In this document: positions 34,705-41,693 of the stretch, piece by piece
Layout: every line of letters starts with the position of its first letter
How positions within the stretch are numbered: position 1 is the first letter of the stretch
Made by a program: the position numbers and the translations under genes
Notes under the pieces: model-generated
Databases searched by the model: none
Told to the model about the DNA's origin: nothing
Seen by the model: the letters and a program-made list of their open reading frames with translations, nothing else
Virus record (IMG/VR): IMGVR_UViG_3300030102_002005
Location: 1-41,693 of that record
DNA: 41,693 nucleotides
Reading direction: 5' to 3' (one strand)
DNA from: a virus

Positions 34705-37101
34705 TTACTGTGGTGCAAAGTCCGCCATAGTAAGAGGTTGTTCTTGTTGTTCAAAGTTTGTTGGAGCTAGATCATTTTTTCTTTGAGCAATCATTTGACT
34801 TTGTTGTGATCCAGCTATTCTAGTTCTTTTATCTTTTCTATCTTCTATAAATTCTTCTTTAGCTTTATCTTTCTGTACATCTACTTGTTTCAATTGAGTA
34901 TCATATTGAAACTTCATTTGCATTTCTTGTTGTTTTATTTGAGATTCAGCTTGCATTCTCTGTATTTCAAGTTCTAGTTTAATTTTTTCTAATTGAGCTT
35001 GAGTTTCTGTAAGTGCCTGTTGCTTTTGCATTTCAGCTAAAGCTGATTGTTCAGCTGCTTTAGCATTTGCCTCGCCTTGCGCTTTAATGTTTTGAAGATT
35101 AACTTTCTCATCGTATTTTTGTTTCTTTTTTCTTCTAAACTTAAGCACTTGATTAGCTAACTTTAAATTTCTTATTTCTCTAATATCTATAGCATCTTCT
35201 AAATATATTTGACCAGATTGTAAAGCTATTTGTATATTTTGCTCTAGTTGCTGTTGCTCTTCTTCGTCTGGTTCTAAATTTAAATATATACCAAAATCAT
35301 GTATATTCAAATTCATTAACTCTATTAAAGTTTCAGAATTGTATTTAGATATACTATTTTCTAAGGCCATTTTAGTTAATGGATACATTAAAGAATCAGC
35401 AACTCTTAGTGATATATTTTCACATGTTTTTTGAGTCAAATATAAACTAGCTTGTAGTATATGTCTTGTAGCTGTATTACTATTAGCAGCTGCTAATTTT
35501 TGTAAACCAACTAAAGAGTTTTTATCAGGATTACTTGCATCTCTTGCTTCATTTAATCCAGTCACATCTCTTATCATTTGCAAATAATAATTATAAGTTT
35601 GAATAAGAGCTTGTATTTTAGGCATTCCATTAGAAGTACTTAATTCTTGTATAGGAACTTTACCTCTGTTAGGATCTCCATCTTGTGTTAAAGATCTACC
35701 AACTACACTACCAGTTTGAAAATACATATTTAAAGCTTCAGCAGGATTATAGTTTGTACCATTACCTAAATCAACTTCGGCTAGACCATCCATATCTAAA
35801 AACACACCATCAGGTACCATACGTGACATTACTTGTTGTAACTTTAAATGTGTTAATTGAATCATATCTGCAAAAGTAGTTATTCTACTAACTATAGATT
35901 CTATTCTACCTTTATACATTCTTGGCGCACACAACGTGTAATTCATTTTTACTTTAACAGTATCAGCATTTGGGCGTGTCATATTCTCTGCCATCTGCCA
36001 TTGTAACATCATTGGATGACCTAATATTTTAGCACCAGTATATAAAACTTCTATAGCTCTATGAACTTTATTAAAGTTTTCATTTTCAGGTGGATTAAAT
36101 GTATCTGTTTTTTCTATTGCTTTTTCTAAACCTTGATCAGTCTTTTTAATTTTAAATACTTGATTAGTATAAGTTTTATATTCAAAAAACAAAACTTGTA
36201 TAGTATTTTCATCTTTTCTACCGTTCCAGTTTCTAGTATAATCGTTATTACCAGGGTATTTTTGTATAGTTTCTAATTCGCTTGGTGTTAAATGAGGAAA
36301 TTGTTTTTTAACTTCTGCAAGGTTTAAGTTTTTTACTTCGCCAATATACCATATATCTTCAAAGTTAGGATCTTCTGTATATGAATAAACTATATTAGCA
36401 GGATCAACATAGTCAACAGTAATACCCTCAGACTCGTTCCAACAAGTTTTTACAGCACCAATACCTAATACACATAAATCATAATTAACTCTACGTCTAA
36501 CTAAATCATATTTGTTTTTATCTAGTACATTGTTGATTATTTCTTCTTCTGCTATTTCTACAGATTGTTTAAAATCTAATTGTAAATGAACTTCTAATTC
36601 CTCATTATCTTGAGGTCCCATATCAGGATTTTGCTGATTAAAAGCGTTAATACCTAAAGATTGTTGAGCCAATTGTAAATAAGCCTTTTGATTTATATCT
36701 CTCAGTAATTGTTCTGCATATCTAGTCCTTACTTGCATTGACGTAGGGTCTTGAGCAAAAGCATTTACATCGTAATTTCTTTGAGATATACCGTTGACTA
36801 CAATATCTACAAATTTAGGAATAATAGGAACTGGCTTCCAATCTAAATTAAGATAAGATAAATCACCATTAATAGCTAATTCATCTTTGTATTTTTGTAT
36901 AGACTGTTCACCTCTAGCATATAATCTTAAAGTATGAAACCATTGATAATTTTCTTGAAACCTATTTCTAGATCTTCCTGCCCAAAACCATTCACCCTCA
37001 ATTGCTTGACCAACTCTATAACCATATTCAGGAGTTGCTTTTACATCATCAGGTACAACTTGATCTGGAAAAGTACTATTTGTATTAGTATAAATTTGCA
37101 T
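34705..37101 (-). CDS. Portal protein
   Basis: 798 residues, next to TerL. Residues about 25..110: TPEYGYRVGQAIEGEWFW, then LRLYARGEQSIQKYKDEL, LSYLNLDWKPVPIIPKFVDI and VVNGISQRNYDVNAFA, an arrangement I associate with crAss-like portals. Also INNVLDKNKYDLVRRRVNYD and YVDPANIVYSYTEDPNFED, typical portal wing/clip-adjacent motifs. Residues about 640..760 are an unbroken Gln/Lys/Glu-rich coiled coil (EMQKQQALTETQAQLEKIKL), consistent with the long barrel helix. It forms the dodecameric DNA entry ring. Leader has no Shine-Dalgarno. Confidence 0.88.
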   Translation of the reverse strand: MQIYTNTNSTFPDQVVPDDVKATPEYGYRVGQAIEGEWFWAGRSRNRFQENYQWFHTLRLYARGEQSIQKYKDELAINGDLSYLNLDWKPVPIIPKFVDIVVNGISQRNYDVNAFAQDPTSMQVRTRYAEQLLRDINQKAYLQLAQQSLGINAFNQQNPDMGPQDNEELEVHLQLDFKQSVEIAEEEIINNVLDKNKYDLVRRRVNYDLCVLGIGAVKTCWNESEGITVDYVDPANIVYSYTEDPNFEDIWYIGEVKNLNLAEVKKQFPHLTPSELETIQKYPGNNDYTRNWNGRKDENTIQVLFFEYKTYTNQVFKIKKTDQGLEKAIEKTDTFNPPENENFNKVHRAIEVLYTGAKILGHPMMLQWQMAENMTRPNADTVKVKMNYTLCAPRMYKGRIESIVSRITTFADMIQLTHLKLQQVMSRMVPDGVFLDMDGLAEVDLGNGTNYNPAEALNMYFQTGSVVGRSLTQDGDPNRGKVPIQELSTSNGMPKIQALIQTYNYYLQMIRDVTGLNEARDASNPDKNSLVGLQKLAAANSNTATRHILQASLYLTQKTCENISLRVADSLMYPLTKMALENSISKYNSETLIELMNLNIHDFGIYLNLEPDEEEQQQLEQNIQIALQSGQIYLEDAIDIREIRNLKLANQVLKFRRKKKQKYDEKVNLQNIKAQGEANAKAAEQSALAEMQKQQALTETQAQLEKIKLELEIQRMQAESQIKQQEMQMKFQYDTQLKQVDVQKDKAKEEFIEDRKDKRTRIAGSQQSQMIAQRKNDLAPTNFEQQEQPLTMADFAPQ

Positions 37102-39327
37102 CTATTTTATTATTTTAGAAGTTAATCCTTTATTATCATATTTTTTAATTCCTATATTCATAGAAATTTTTTGTCTTTCAGGAATAGGTCTGTATTTATT
37201 TTTATTACAAGCCATTATAGCAAGTCCAGAGCTTATAGTTGCATCGTACTTTGTTCTATTATTTATATTAAATCTACCCCAATCTTCTAAAGTACTTTGA
37301 AAATACATATCACCATATGAATTACCTAAATCTCCAACATATTCATTTATATATGCTTCAATAGCTGCAGCATGAGCTTGTTTAATATCTTCGCTTGAAT
37401 TAGGTATACCACCTATTTCTTTTTCTGTAGTTGATAATTTATTCCAAATTTTATCTGGCCTGTTCATGCTGTAACCTCTATATCCTCTACGTTTTAAATA
37501 ATATAATAATCTAGGTTTATTGTTCTCTGCTAGTATAGGCATACTATAAAAAACTAATGCTTTTAAAACATCTTCAAAAAATATATCAGCTGTTTGTGGT
37601 CTTGCTATATATTCTAAAAAAAAGTGATTTGGCGGTGCATCTTCCATACTAAATTTAGTTAATCCATGTAGAGATCCTTTAGATCCTTTACCATCTACAG
37701 TACCACTAATATCGTAGCTATCACATCCAAATGCTCCAATGTGTTCGTTTACTGGATATTTAACTCCATTTTTTATTATTACTCGATTCTGTAAATTTTT
37801 AGGTGGAACCCATGAAATTAAAAATCTACCATCTTTATTAGGAGTAAATATAACCTCAGTATCTTGTACTCCATTTTTCCACATGAAAGAACCTTTTGTA
37901 ACATTAAAAGAATTACTTAGTTCTTCATTATAATCTATTTGTTGATATATTTTTGTTAAGTTAAATAAACTATCTTTAGCCTCATCTCTGAAAGCGTGTT
38001 GCTCAGTACGAGGAAATTGTCTATAATATTCGTTTAAACTATCTGGATCGTTTTTTAAACCTTCTACCTCGTTCTCCCAATGTTCGATGACTCCTGAGTC
38101 AATTGGGATATTGTCGATAGAGAGGACTGGATTTTCTGGCGTTGTGAATACAGGAAGTCCAAAAGAATCCATGAATCCTTCGTAGTTCCACTCCATAGGT
38201 ATGAACAAAGAGTAGAGTCCAGAAGATGTTTGTCCATTTTTATTTCTTTTTGTAACGTCTGAATTGTAGTATAGTTTTTTGAAGTTGTTTCCACCTTTAT
38301 CTAAAGCATTTGAAGTTGAACCCATCATACATTTACCTACAACTCTTCGTCCTAGTCTTAATGTAGTTTTTGTAACTCGCCAATTGTTTAATATATTATC
38401 AGGTCTTTCCCATTTACCACTTTCGTCATGCGCAAGTAGTTTAAGTTTTTCACCATCATATGAGTTATCACCTGTGTTTTTCCAGTCAATAGTAGTATCA
38501 AGACCTTGCAGCTCTACTGCTTTAATATTTTCCTCCAATTTTCTTCTAGTAAGCTTTGATGCAGGAACACGATATGCCAACTCAGTTTTTGGCCTGTCCA
38601 TACCATCTTGGATTGGCTTGAAGAAAAACGGATAGTTAACGGATATTGGCACAACTTTATCTGTAAACATTTTTTTGGCATCTGCACCAGATTTTGATAA
38701 TATACCAAATCTTGAATCGCTTGAAATCGTTGCCAAGTTAACAAGTTCGGCTGATGCCATAAAGCTAAATCCACTCCGTCTGTTTTTAAGATAACACATT
38801 CCGTAACACCTGTTATCTGCCTTACAAGCTTCCCAGAATATAAAGAATAATCTATTTGCTTCTCTATATTCAGGTGCTCCGATGTCGATTTTTGACCATT
38901 GCAAGTACATGTAATGAGTACCAGTAATGTAAGTGCTAATGCCGTTATTAACAAACCAAAAACCCTCTTCACGTCTTCTAAATTCTTCATCTATATAATC
39001 GTACCATTCTTCTTTAAAATCTAATGGATATTCTTCCCAGTCAAACCTAGTTTTTATTCTTTGCAGTTCTTTAGGATATTCAAATTTTTCCCAGTATTGT
39101 TTCGCTTTATCTTTGCTTCGTTTATACGGTTCATTTGCTGCTGGTAAAGCAATGCGGAGATTTTGTATTTCGATGATTTGTCCAATTGTTCCATTTTTAC
39201 TTATTACTATAAAATCATATTCTGAATTATAACCATATTCCCATTTTTTATACCTATTGTTTTTTTTAAGTATTTTAGGGTTTATTAATCCGTTTACTTC
39301 TTTCCAAAGTGTTTGTTTATAACTCAC
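37102..39327 (-). CDS. terL: Terminase large subunit
   Basis: 741 residues from GTG 39327, whose last two bases form the TGA of the previous gene (GTGA). ATPase: the P-loop place holds LKNRRSGFSFMAS (about 180..192), which lacks the usual GKT/S but matches the 'K-x-R-R-x-G-F-S' variant of crAss-like and related TerL proteins; Walker B is LKLLAHDE (Asp301, Glu302). Nuclease: GAFGCDSYDISGT with Asp536 and Asp539 in an RNase H-like strand. FPRTEQHAFRDEA between them is typical of terminase linkers. It translocates and cuts concatemeric DNA at the portal, encoded just downstream. Confidence 0.92.
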   Translation of the reverse strand: MSYKQTLWKEVNGLINPKILKKNNRYKKWEYGYNSEYDFIVISKNGTIGQIIEIQNLRIALPAANEPYKRSKDKAKQYWEKFEYPKELQRIKTRFDWEEYPLDFKEEWYDYIDEEFRRREEGFWFVNNGISTYITGTHYMYLQWSKIDIGAPEYREANRLFFIFWEACKADNRCYGMCYLKNRRSGFSFMASAELVNLATISSDSRFGILSKSGADAKKMFTDKVVPISVNYPFFFKPIQDGMDRPKTELAYRVPASKLTRRKLEENIKAVELQGLDTTIDWKNTGDNSYDGEKLKLLAHDESGKWERPDNILNNWRVTKTTLRLGRRVVGKCMMGSTSNALDKGGNNFKKLYYNSDVTKRNKNGQTSSGLYSLFIPMEWNYEGFMDSFGLPVFTTPENPVLSIDNIPIDSGVIEHWENEVEGLKNDPDSLNEYYRQFPRTEQHAFRDEAKDSLFNLTKIYQQIDYNEELSNSFNVTKGSFMWKNGVQDTEVIFTPNKDGRFLISWVPPKNLQNRVIIKNGVKYPVNEHIGAFGCDSYDISGTVDGKGSKGSLHGLTKFSMEDAPPNHFFLEYIARPQTADIFFEDVLKALVFYSMPILAENNKPRLLYYLKRRGYRGYSMNRPDKIWNKLSTTEKEIGGIPNSSEDIKQAHAAAIEAYINEYVGDLGNSYGDMYFQSTLEDWGRFNINNRTKYDATISSGLAIMACNKNKYRPIPERQKISMNIGIKKYDNKGLTSKIIK

Positions 39328-39599
39328 TTACTTCTCCCTTCTGCAAATTTAAATACTCTTTCTTTTTTCTCTTCCTTTGGCTTTCCACTGAGTATAGCTT
39401 CTTCTTCTTCAATTCTTTGTAATATTTCAAAAGCATCCATAATACAAAGTTTTTTAGTAGCCGCAGCATTTTTTAATCTATCAGCAGATACATCATCTTC
39501 GGTGTGTGTAATAATTTTTTCTTCTGCTACTTTAATTAATTCTTTAACTGCTTTACGCCCAGCTTGTATTATATTCTTTCTCGTCTCTTTGCTGTCCAT
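39324..39599 (-). CDS. 91-residue helical protein, possible small terminase
   Basis: All-helical, charged: NIIQAGRKAVKELIKVAEEK, SADRLKNAAATKKLCIMDAF, EILQRIEEEEAILSG, then a basic tail ending EGRSK. It is directly upstream of, and coupled by GTGA to, TerL, which is the place of small terminase subunits; size and helicity agree, but no HTH is evident. Its first 47 bases overlap the end of the GroES-like gene, in another frame, with no alternative ATG nearby. TerS assignment is inference only. Confidence 0.6.
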   Translation of the reverse strand: MDSKETRKNIIQAGRKAVKELIKVAEEKIITHTEDDVSADRLKNAAATKKLCIMDAFEILQRIEEEEAILSGKPKEEKKERVFKFAEGRSK

Positions 39600-40146
39600 G
39601 GTTTATTAATATATCATTAGATTTCATACAGTAAACAAGTTCTTTATTTATTACAAATTCAAATTCTCTTTTATCTTTGTAATTAACTACATCACCTTCG
39701 TTTACATTTAATTTTTTAAGCTGATCATTGCCATAGACCAATACTCCATAATTCTTTTTTCTATTATCAGTAGTAAATGTATTATCGCTTTGTAATGGCT
39801 TAACAAAACATCTATTACCAAAAGATCTCCAACCATCATTATAAAACATAAATACTTGATCAATAGAAACAAAATATTTATTATCTTTAAAATAAGCTCT
39901 TGAATTTTTTTCATTGCCTTTAATATCATAAAAACGTCTAAATACATTATGATGAATCAATAATATATCATCTTTAGATATTTCTGTTTTTACATTAATA
40001 GGTGTTGCTATTACTTTGGCTATTGAATTAACAAATTTGTGATTTTCAATATTAGCATTTAATATTAATTCTTTATTACCTATTTTTATTTTGTTTGCGT
40101 ATCTTTCTCCTATTGGTTCTACTATAAAGTCATATAAAGCTTTCAT
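39553..40146 (-). CDS. Duplicated GroES-like co-chaperonin
   Basis: 197 residues, about twice GroES length. First half: ALYDFIVEPIGERYANKIKI, then SIAKVIATP and ISKDDILLIHHNVFRRFYD match the GroES beta-barrel order (start 'L-x-D-x-V-x-V', central G/K-V-I-A, 'GD-x-V'). Second half: NRCFVKPLQ...NYGVLVYGN...VNEGDVVNYKDKREFEF...VYCMKSNDILI repeats the same plan, including G-D-V-V and the final D-I-L-I. It should cap host GroEL to fold the large capsid or tail proteins, like T4 gp31. Lies among head genes, first clearly head-related gene of the late strand. Conserved-looking end KEYNTSWA. GroEL mobile-loop residues cannot be placed with certainty. Confidence 0.78.
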   Translation of the reverse strand: MKALYDFIVEPIGERYANKIKIGNKELILNANIENHKFVNSIAKVIATPINVKTEISKDDILLIHHNVFRRFYDIKGNEKNSRAYFKDNKYFVSIDQVFMFYNDGWRSFGNRCFVKPLQSDNTFTTDNRKKNYGVLVYGNDQLKKLNVNEGDVVNYKDKREFEFVINKELVYCMKSNDILINHGQQRDEKEYNTSWA

Positions 40147-40373
40147 GAATAAGTCAAATCATACTCTACAGCTATTGCCATATTACGATTAAATTTTTTC
40201 CAAGGTAATACTTCTTTGTTTTTAGTTATGTATATTAAATACTCACCATCTGTATCATTGCTTATTATATCACATATAGTATGACCTCCATAGACTTCTT
40301 GACCTATGGAGTAATGCATAGCATCGTTTTTATAATCTGAACCGATGCTAATTTTTCTTATAACACTAGACAT
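40143..40373 (-). CDS. 76-residue beta-rich protein, unknown
   Basis: Small beta-rich protein: SVIRKISIGSDYKNDAMHYSIG, GGHTICDIISND, GEYLIYITKNKEVLPWKKF. Coupled to the GroES-like gene (ATGA 40146..40143). The pattern 'IGSDYKNDAMHYxxGQ' seems familiar from marine phage hypothetical proteins, but I know no function. No membrane helix or metal motif. Given the location it may help in chaperonin or head assembly, though nothing in the sequence shows that. Confidence 0.7.
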   Translation of the reverse strand: MSSVIRKISIGSDYKNDAMHYSIGQEVYGGHTICDIISNDTDGEYLIYITKNKEVLPWKKFNRNMAIAVEYDLTYS

Positions 40374-40621
40374 TAGATAGCAGCTACTGGTATGTCCTCT
40401 TGTTCAATTTTACTATAGCTACCGTCTTCTATATTAATGTTAACAGCACCGTACTCTTTTTCAAGCTCTTTTTTAAACTTTTCTATGTCTTGATTTAACC
40501 CTGCCATTTCGTGTAATAGCCCATGCTTGTTAGCTTCTAACACGCCTATTTTGTTTAGTAAATCATTAAGTTTAGTTTGTTGTTCTTGAATTTTAGTTAA
40601 TTGTTCTTTTTTTATTTTCAT
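40373..40621 (-). CDS. 82-residue coiled-coil protein
   Basis: Residues 1..55 form a long amphipathic helix (EQLTKIQEQQTKLNDLLNKI...GLNQDIEKFKKELEKEY), likely a dimeric coiled coil; the end is a short beta segment (YGAVNINIEDGSYSKIE) and DIPVAAI. Starts after an A/T-rich leader and abuts the next gene (stop and start share base 40373). No family with known function; comparable small 'coiled coil + VNINIxDG' proteins occur in marine phages to my recollection. Confidence 0.7.
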   Translation of the reverse strand: MKIKKEQLTKIQEQQTKLNDLLNKIGVLEANKHGLLHEMAGLNQDIEKFKKELEKEYGAVNINIEDGSYSKIEQEDIPVAAI

Positions 40622-40651
40622 TTTATTAAATTTAATTGTTTTTTGTTTTTA

Positions 40652-41693
40652 CTATAAACCAAATTTAGATTTTGAATAATCATATATAGTTTGCATATCA
40701 GCATCAGATTTAGCTTCTCCATCCCATAAGCAGCACAGTCCAATTTCACCATTCCAGTCATGTGTGTTATAATATGGAGCTGCTGTTCTAGCAAACTGAA
40801 AACCGGTAAATTGTTCTATCATTTCACTTGCTACTAATTTTTCGGACGCCGGAACCCCTGCGGCACTTCCATCTGATGGCTTACTTAAATCTCCATCATC
40901 ATATAAAAAATCTATATAAGTTCCATTAGCATTTATATCTATTTCATCGCTATCACTAACTATTCCAGTACCTGTAATAGTATCACCTGCGTTTTCTTCT
41001 GTATATTCATTACCCATTAGGTGTCTAATTTCCGCGTAAGTTCCTCCAGCTCCGTCATCTTTAACTGGATCAAACGCCATAATTAAACAAGTCCAGTCGT
41101 TATTTGCCCAGTTTTGGTATTTAGATTGATACTCCTTGATGTCTCCAAATGATGAGTTTCTTGTTGTGTAGGATATGTTTCTACTTGAAGTGCTAGTTGC
41201 ATTATCTGCTTTAATACCACTTGATAAATTCAGCTGACTGCTGCTTCCAGTAATAGAAGCATTAAATAAACCTAAATCACTGTTATCACTACTAAAATCA
41301 CTTCTAAACCATACCATAACAGTATATCTATTATTTGTTGGATTAACAGTGTCGTTGTTAAAAAGAAAATTAGCACTACCAGTAGGTTTAAAATCAAAAG
41401 AATAGTTTGAACCTCCTAAATTCACCCATTCTATATGTTCCCAAGCTTCGTCAGCTTGTGTTTCTTCGTTGTCTACAGTTAGTGAGTTTCCAGTAGAACT
41501 TCCACCTAAAGACTTAGATGTTAATGTACTATTGTTCACTACACCTAAATAAGGGCTTCCTGTAGCAGGATCATTTTGATCACCTAAAACTGCGCCTGTA
41601 TAATCATCAGGATCCCACCAACCATATAAATTACTTACTATAGCTGGTGCAATATCTGGGCCTAGTATAGTAGCTGGAGTTGTAAAATTTTCA
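40652..41693 (-). CDS. LamG/lectin-like tail fibre protein, 5' end missing
   Basis: The frame is open from the right edge to the stop at 40652..40654; about 346 residues are visible and the true start lies outside the window (a GTG at 41539 is internal). Composition Asn/Ser/Thr/Gly-rich. YSFDFKPTGSANFLFNN, then TVMVWFRSD, NDWTCLIMAFD and GEIGLCCLWDGEAKSDADMQ with YDYSKSKFGL at the end match LamG/concanavalin-like lectin domains (jelly roll ending with a 'G-x-I-x-x-x-x-x-W' strand). The part nearest the edge (NLYGWWDPDDYTGAVLGDQN) looks like the start of the same domain. It probably binds carbohydrate on the host surface. Confidence 0.7.
   Translation of the reverse strand, partial: ENFTTPATILGPDIAPAIVSNLYGWWDPDDYTGAVLGDQNDPATGSPYLGVVNNSTLTSKSLGGSSTGNSLTVDNEETQADEAWEHIEWVNLGGSNYSFDFKPTGSANFLFNNDTVNPTNNRYTVMVWFRSDFSSDNSDLGLFNASITGSSSQLNLSSGIKADNATSTSSRNISYTTRNSSFGDIKEYQSKYQNWANNDWTCLIMAFDPVKDDGAGGTYAEIRHLMGNEYTEENAGDTITGTGIVSDSDEIDINANGTYIDFLYDDGDLSKPSDGSAAGVPASEKLVASEMIEQFTGFQFARTAAPYYNTHDWNGEIGLCCLWDGEAKSDADMQTIYDYSKSKFGL

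Noticed and set aside
38064-38990. Several 76..158-codon frames overlapping TerL on both strands
   Set aside because: TerL motifs are continuous through this region; the others are shadows.
1-41693. tRNA genes, CRISPR arrays, insertion sequences, attachment sites
   Set aside because: No cloverleaf, regular spacer-repeat array, transposase or integrase could be seen on either strand.

Overview
The window is a piece of a double-stranded DNA tailed-phage genome, not bacterial chromosome. It is AT-rich (about one third G+C by eye), almost fully coding, and split into two convergent blocks that meet near position 10,500. No integrase, tRNA, rRNA, CRISPR array or insertion sequence is visible. Both edges cut genes (a 3' end at 1..41 on +, an open lectin/fibre gene running off 41,693 on -), so more genome lies on each side. 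No DNA polymerase, endolysin or clear holin is recognised here.

Block 1 (+ strand, 1..10,457) is the early/replication block: a run of tiny, translationally coupled ORFs, several with a membrane helix; an HTH protein; a sigma-70 family factor; an ERF annealing protein, a RecE-type exonuclease and a small SSB-like protein; a T7-gp4/Twinkle-type primase-helicase; then nucleotide metabolism: a thymidylate-synthase-fold enzyme with the dCMP-type Asp, a GIY-YIG-like/MazG fusion, a second small NTP-pyrophosphatase-like protein, a PD-(D/E)XK resolvase-like nuclease and a class II B12-dependent ribonucleotide reductase. Together these would make and protect dNTPs, unwind and prime DNA, and recombine replication products.

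The 220-base convergent junction (10,458..10,677) holds two strong hairpin terminators and a previously hidden 35-codon membrane micro-ORF on the - strand.

Block 2 (- strand, 41,693 down to 10,678) is the late block. In transcription order: lectin-like fibre protein, two small conserved-looking proteins, a duplicated GroES-like co-chaperonin, a 91-residue helical protein (possible small terminase), TerL, portal, scaffold-like acidic protein, major capsid protein, a strong UUCG terminator, a 250-residue protein, a second terminator, two ring/connector proteins, a 1197-residue tail hub/stabilisation-type protein, a 568-residue tail protein, a cupin-like protein, two internal/ejection-type proteins, a giant 3181-residue virion protein carrying an HEXXH protease motif and a complete HAD motif set, and a glycosyltransferase.

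Host and relatives: nearly all starts follow A/T-rich leaders without Shine-Dalgarno, as in Bacteroidota. The order and lengths of TerL, portal, MCP, ring and hub proteins and several motifs recall crAss-like and marine Bacteroidota podoviruses. I infer a marine podovirus of a flavobacterium-like host; this rests on memory of families, not on a search.
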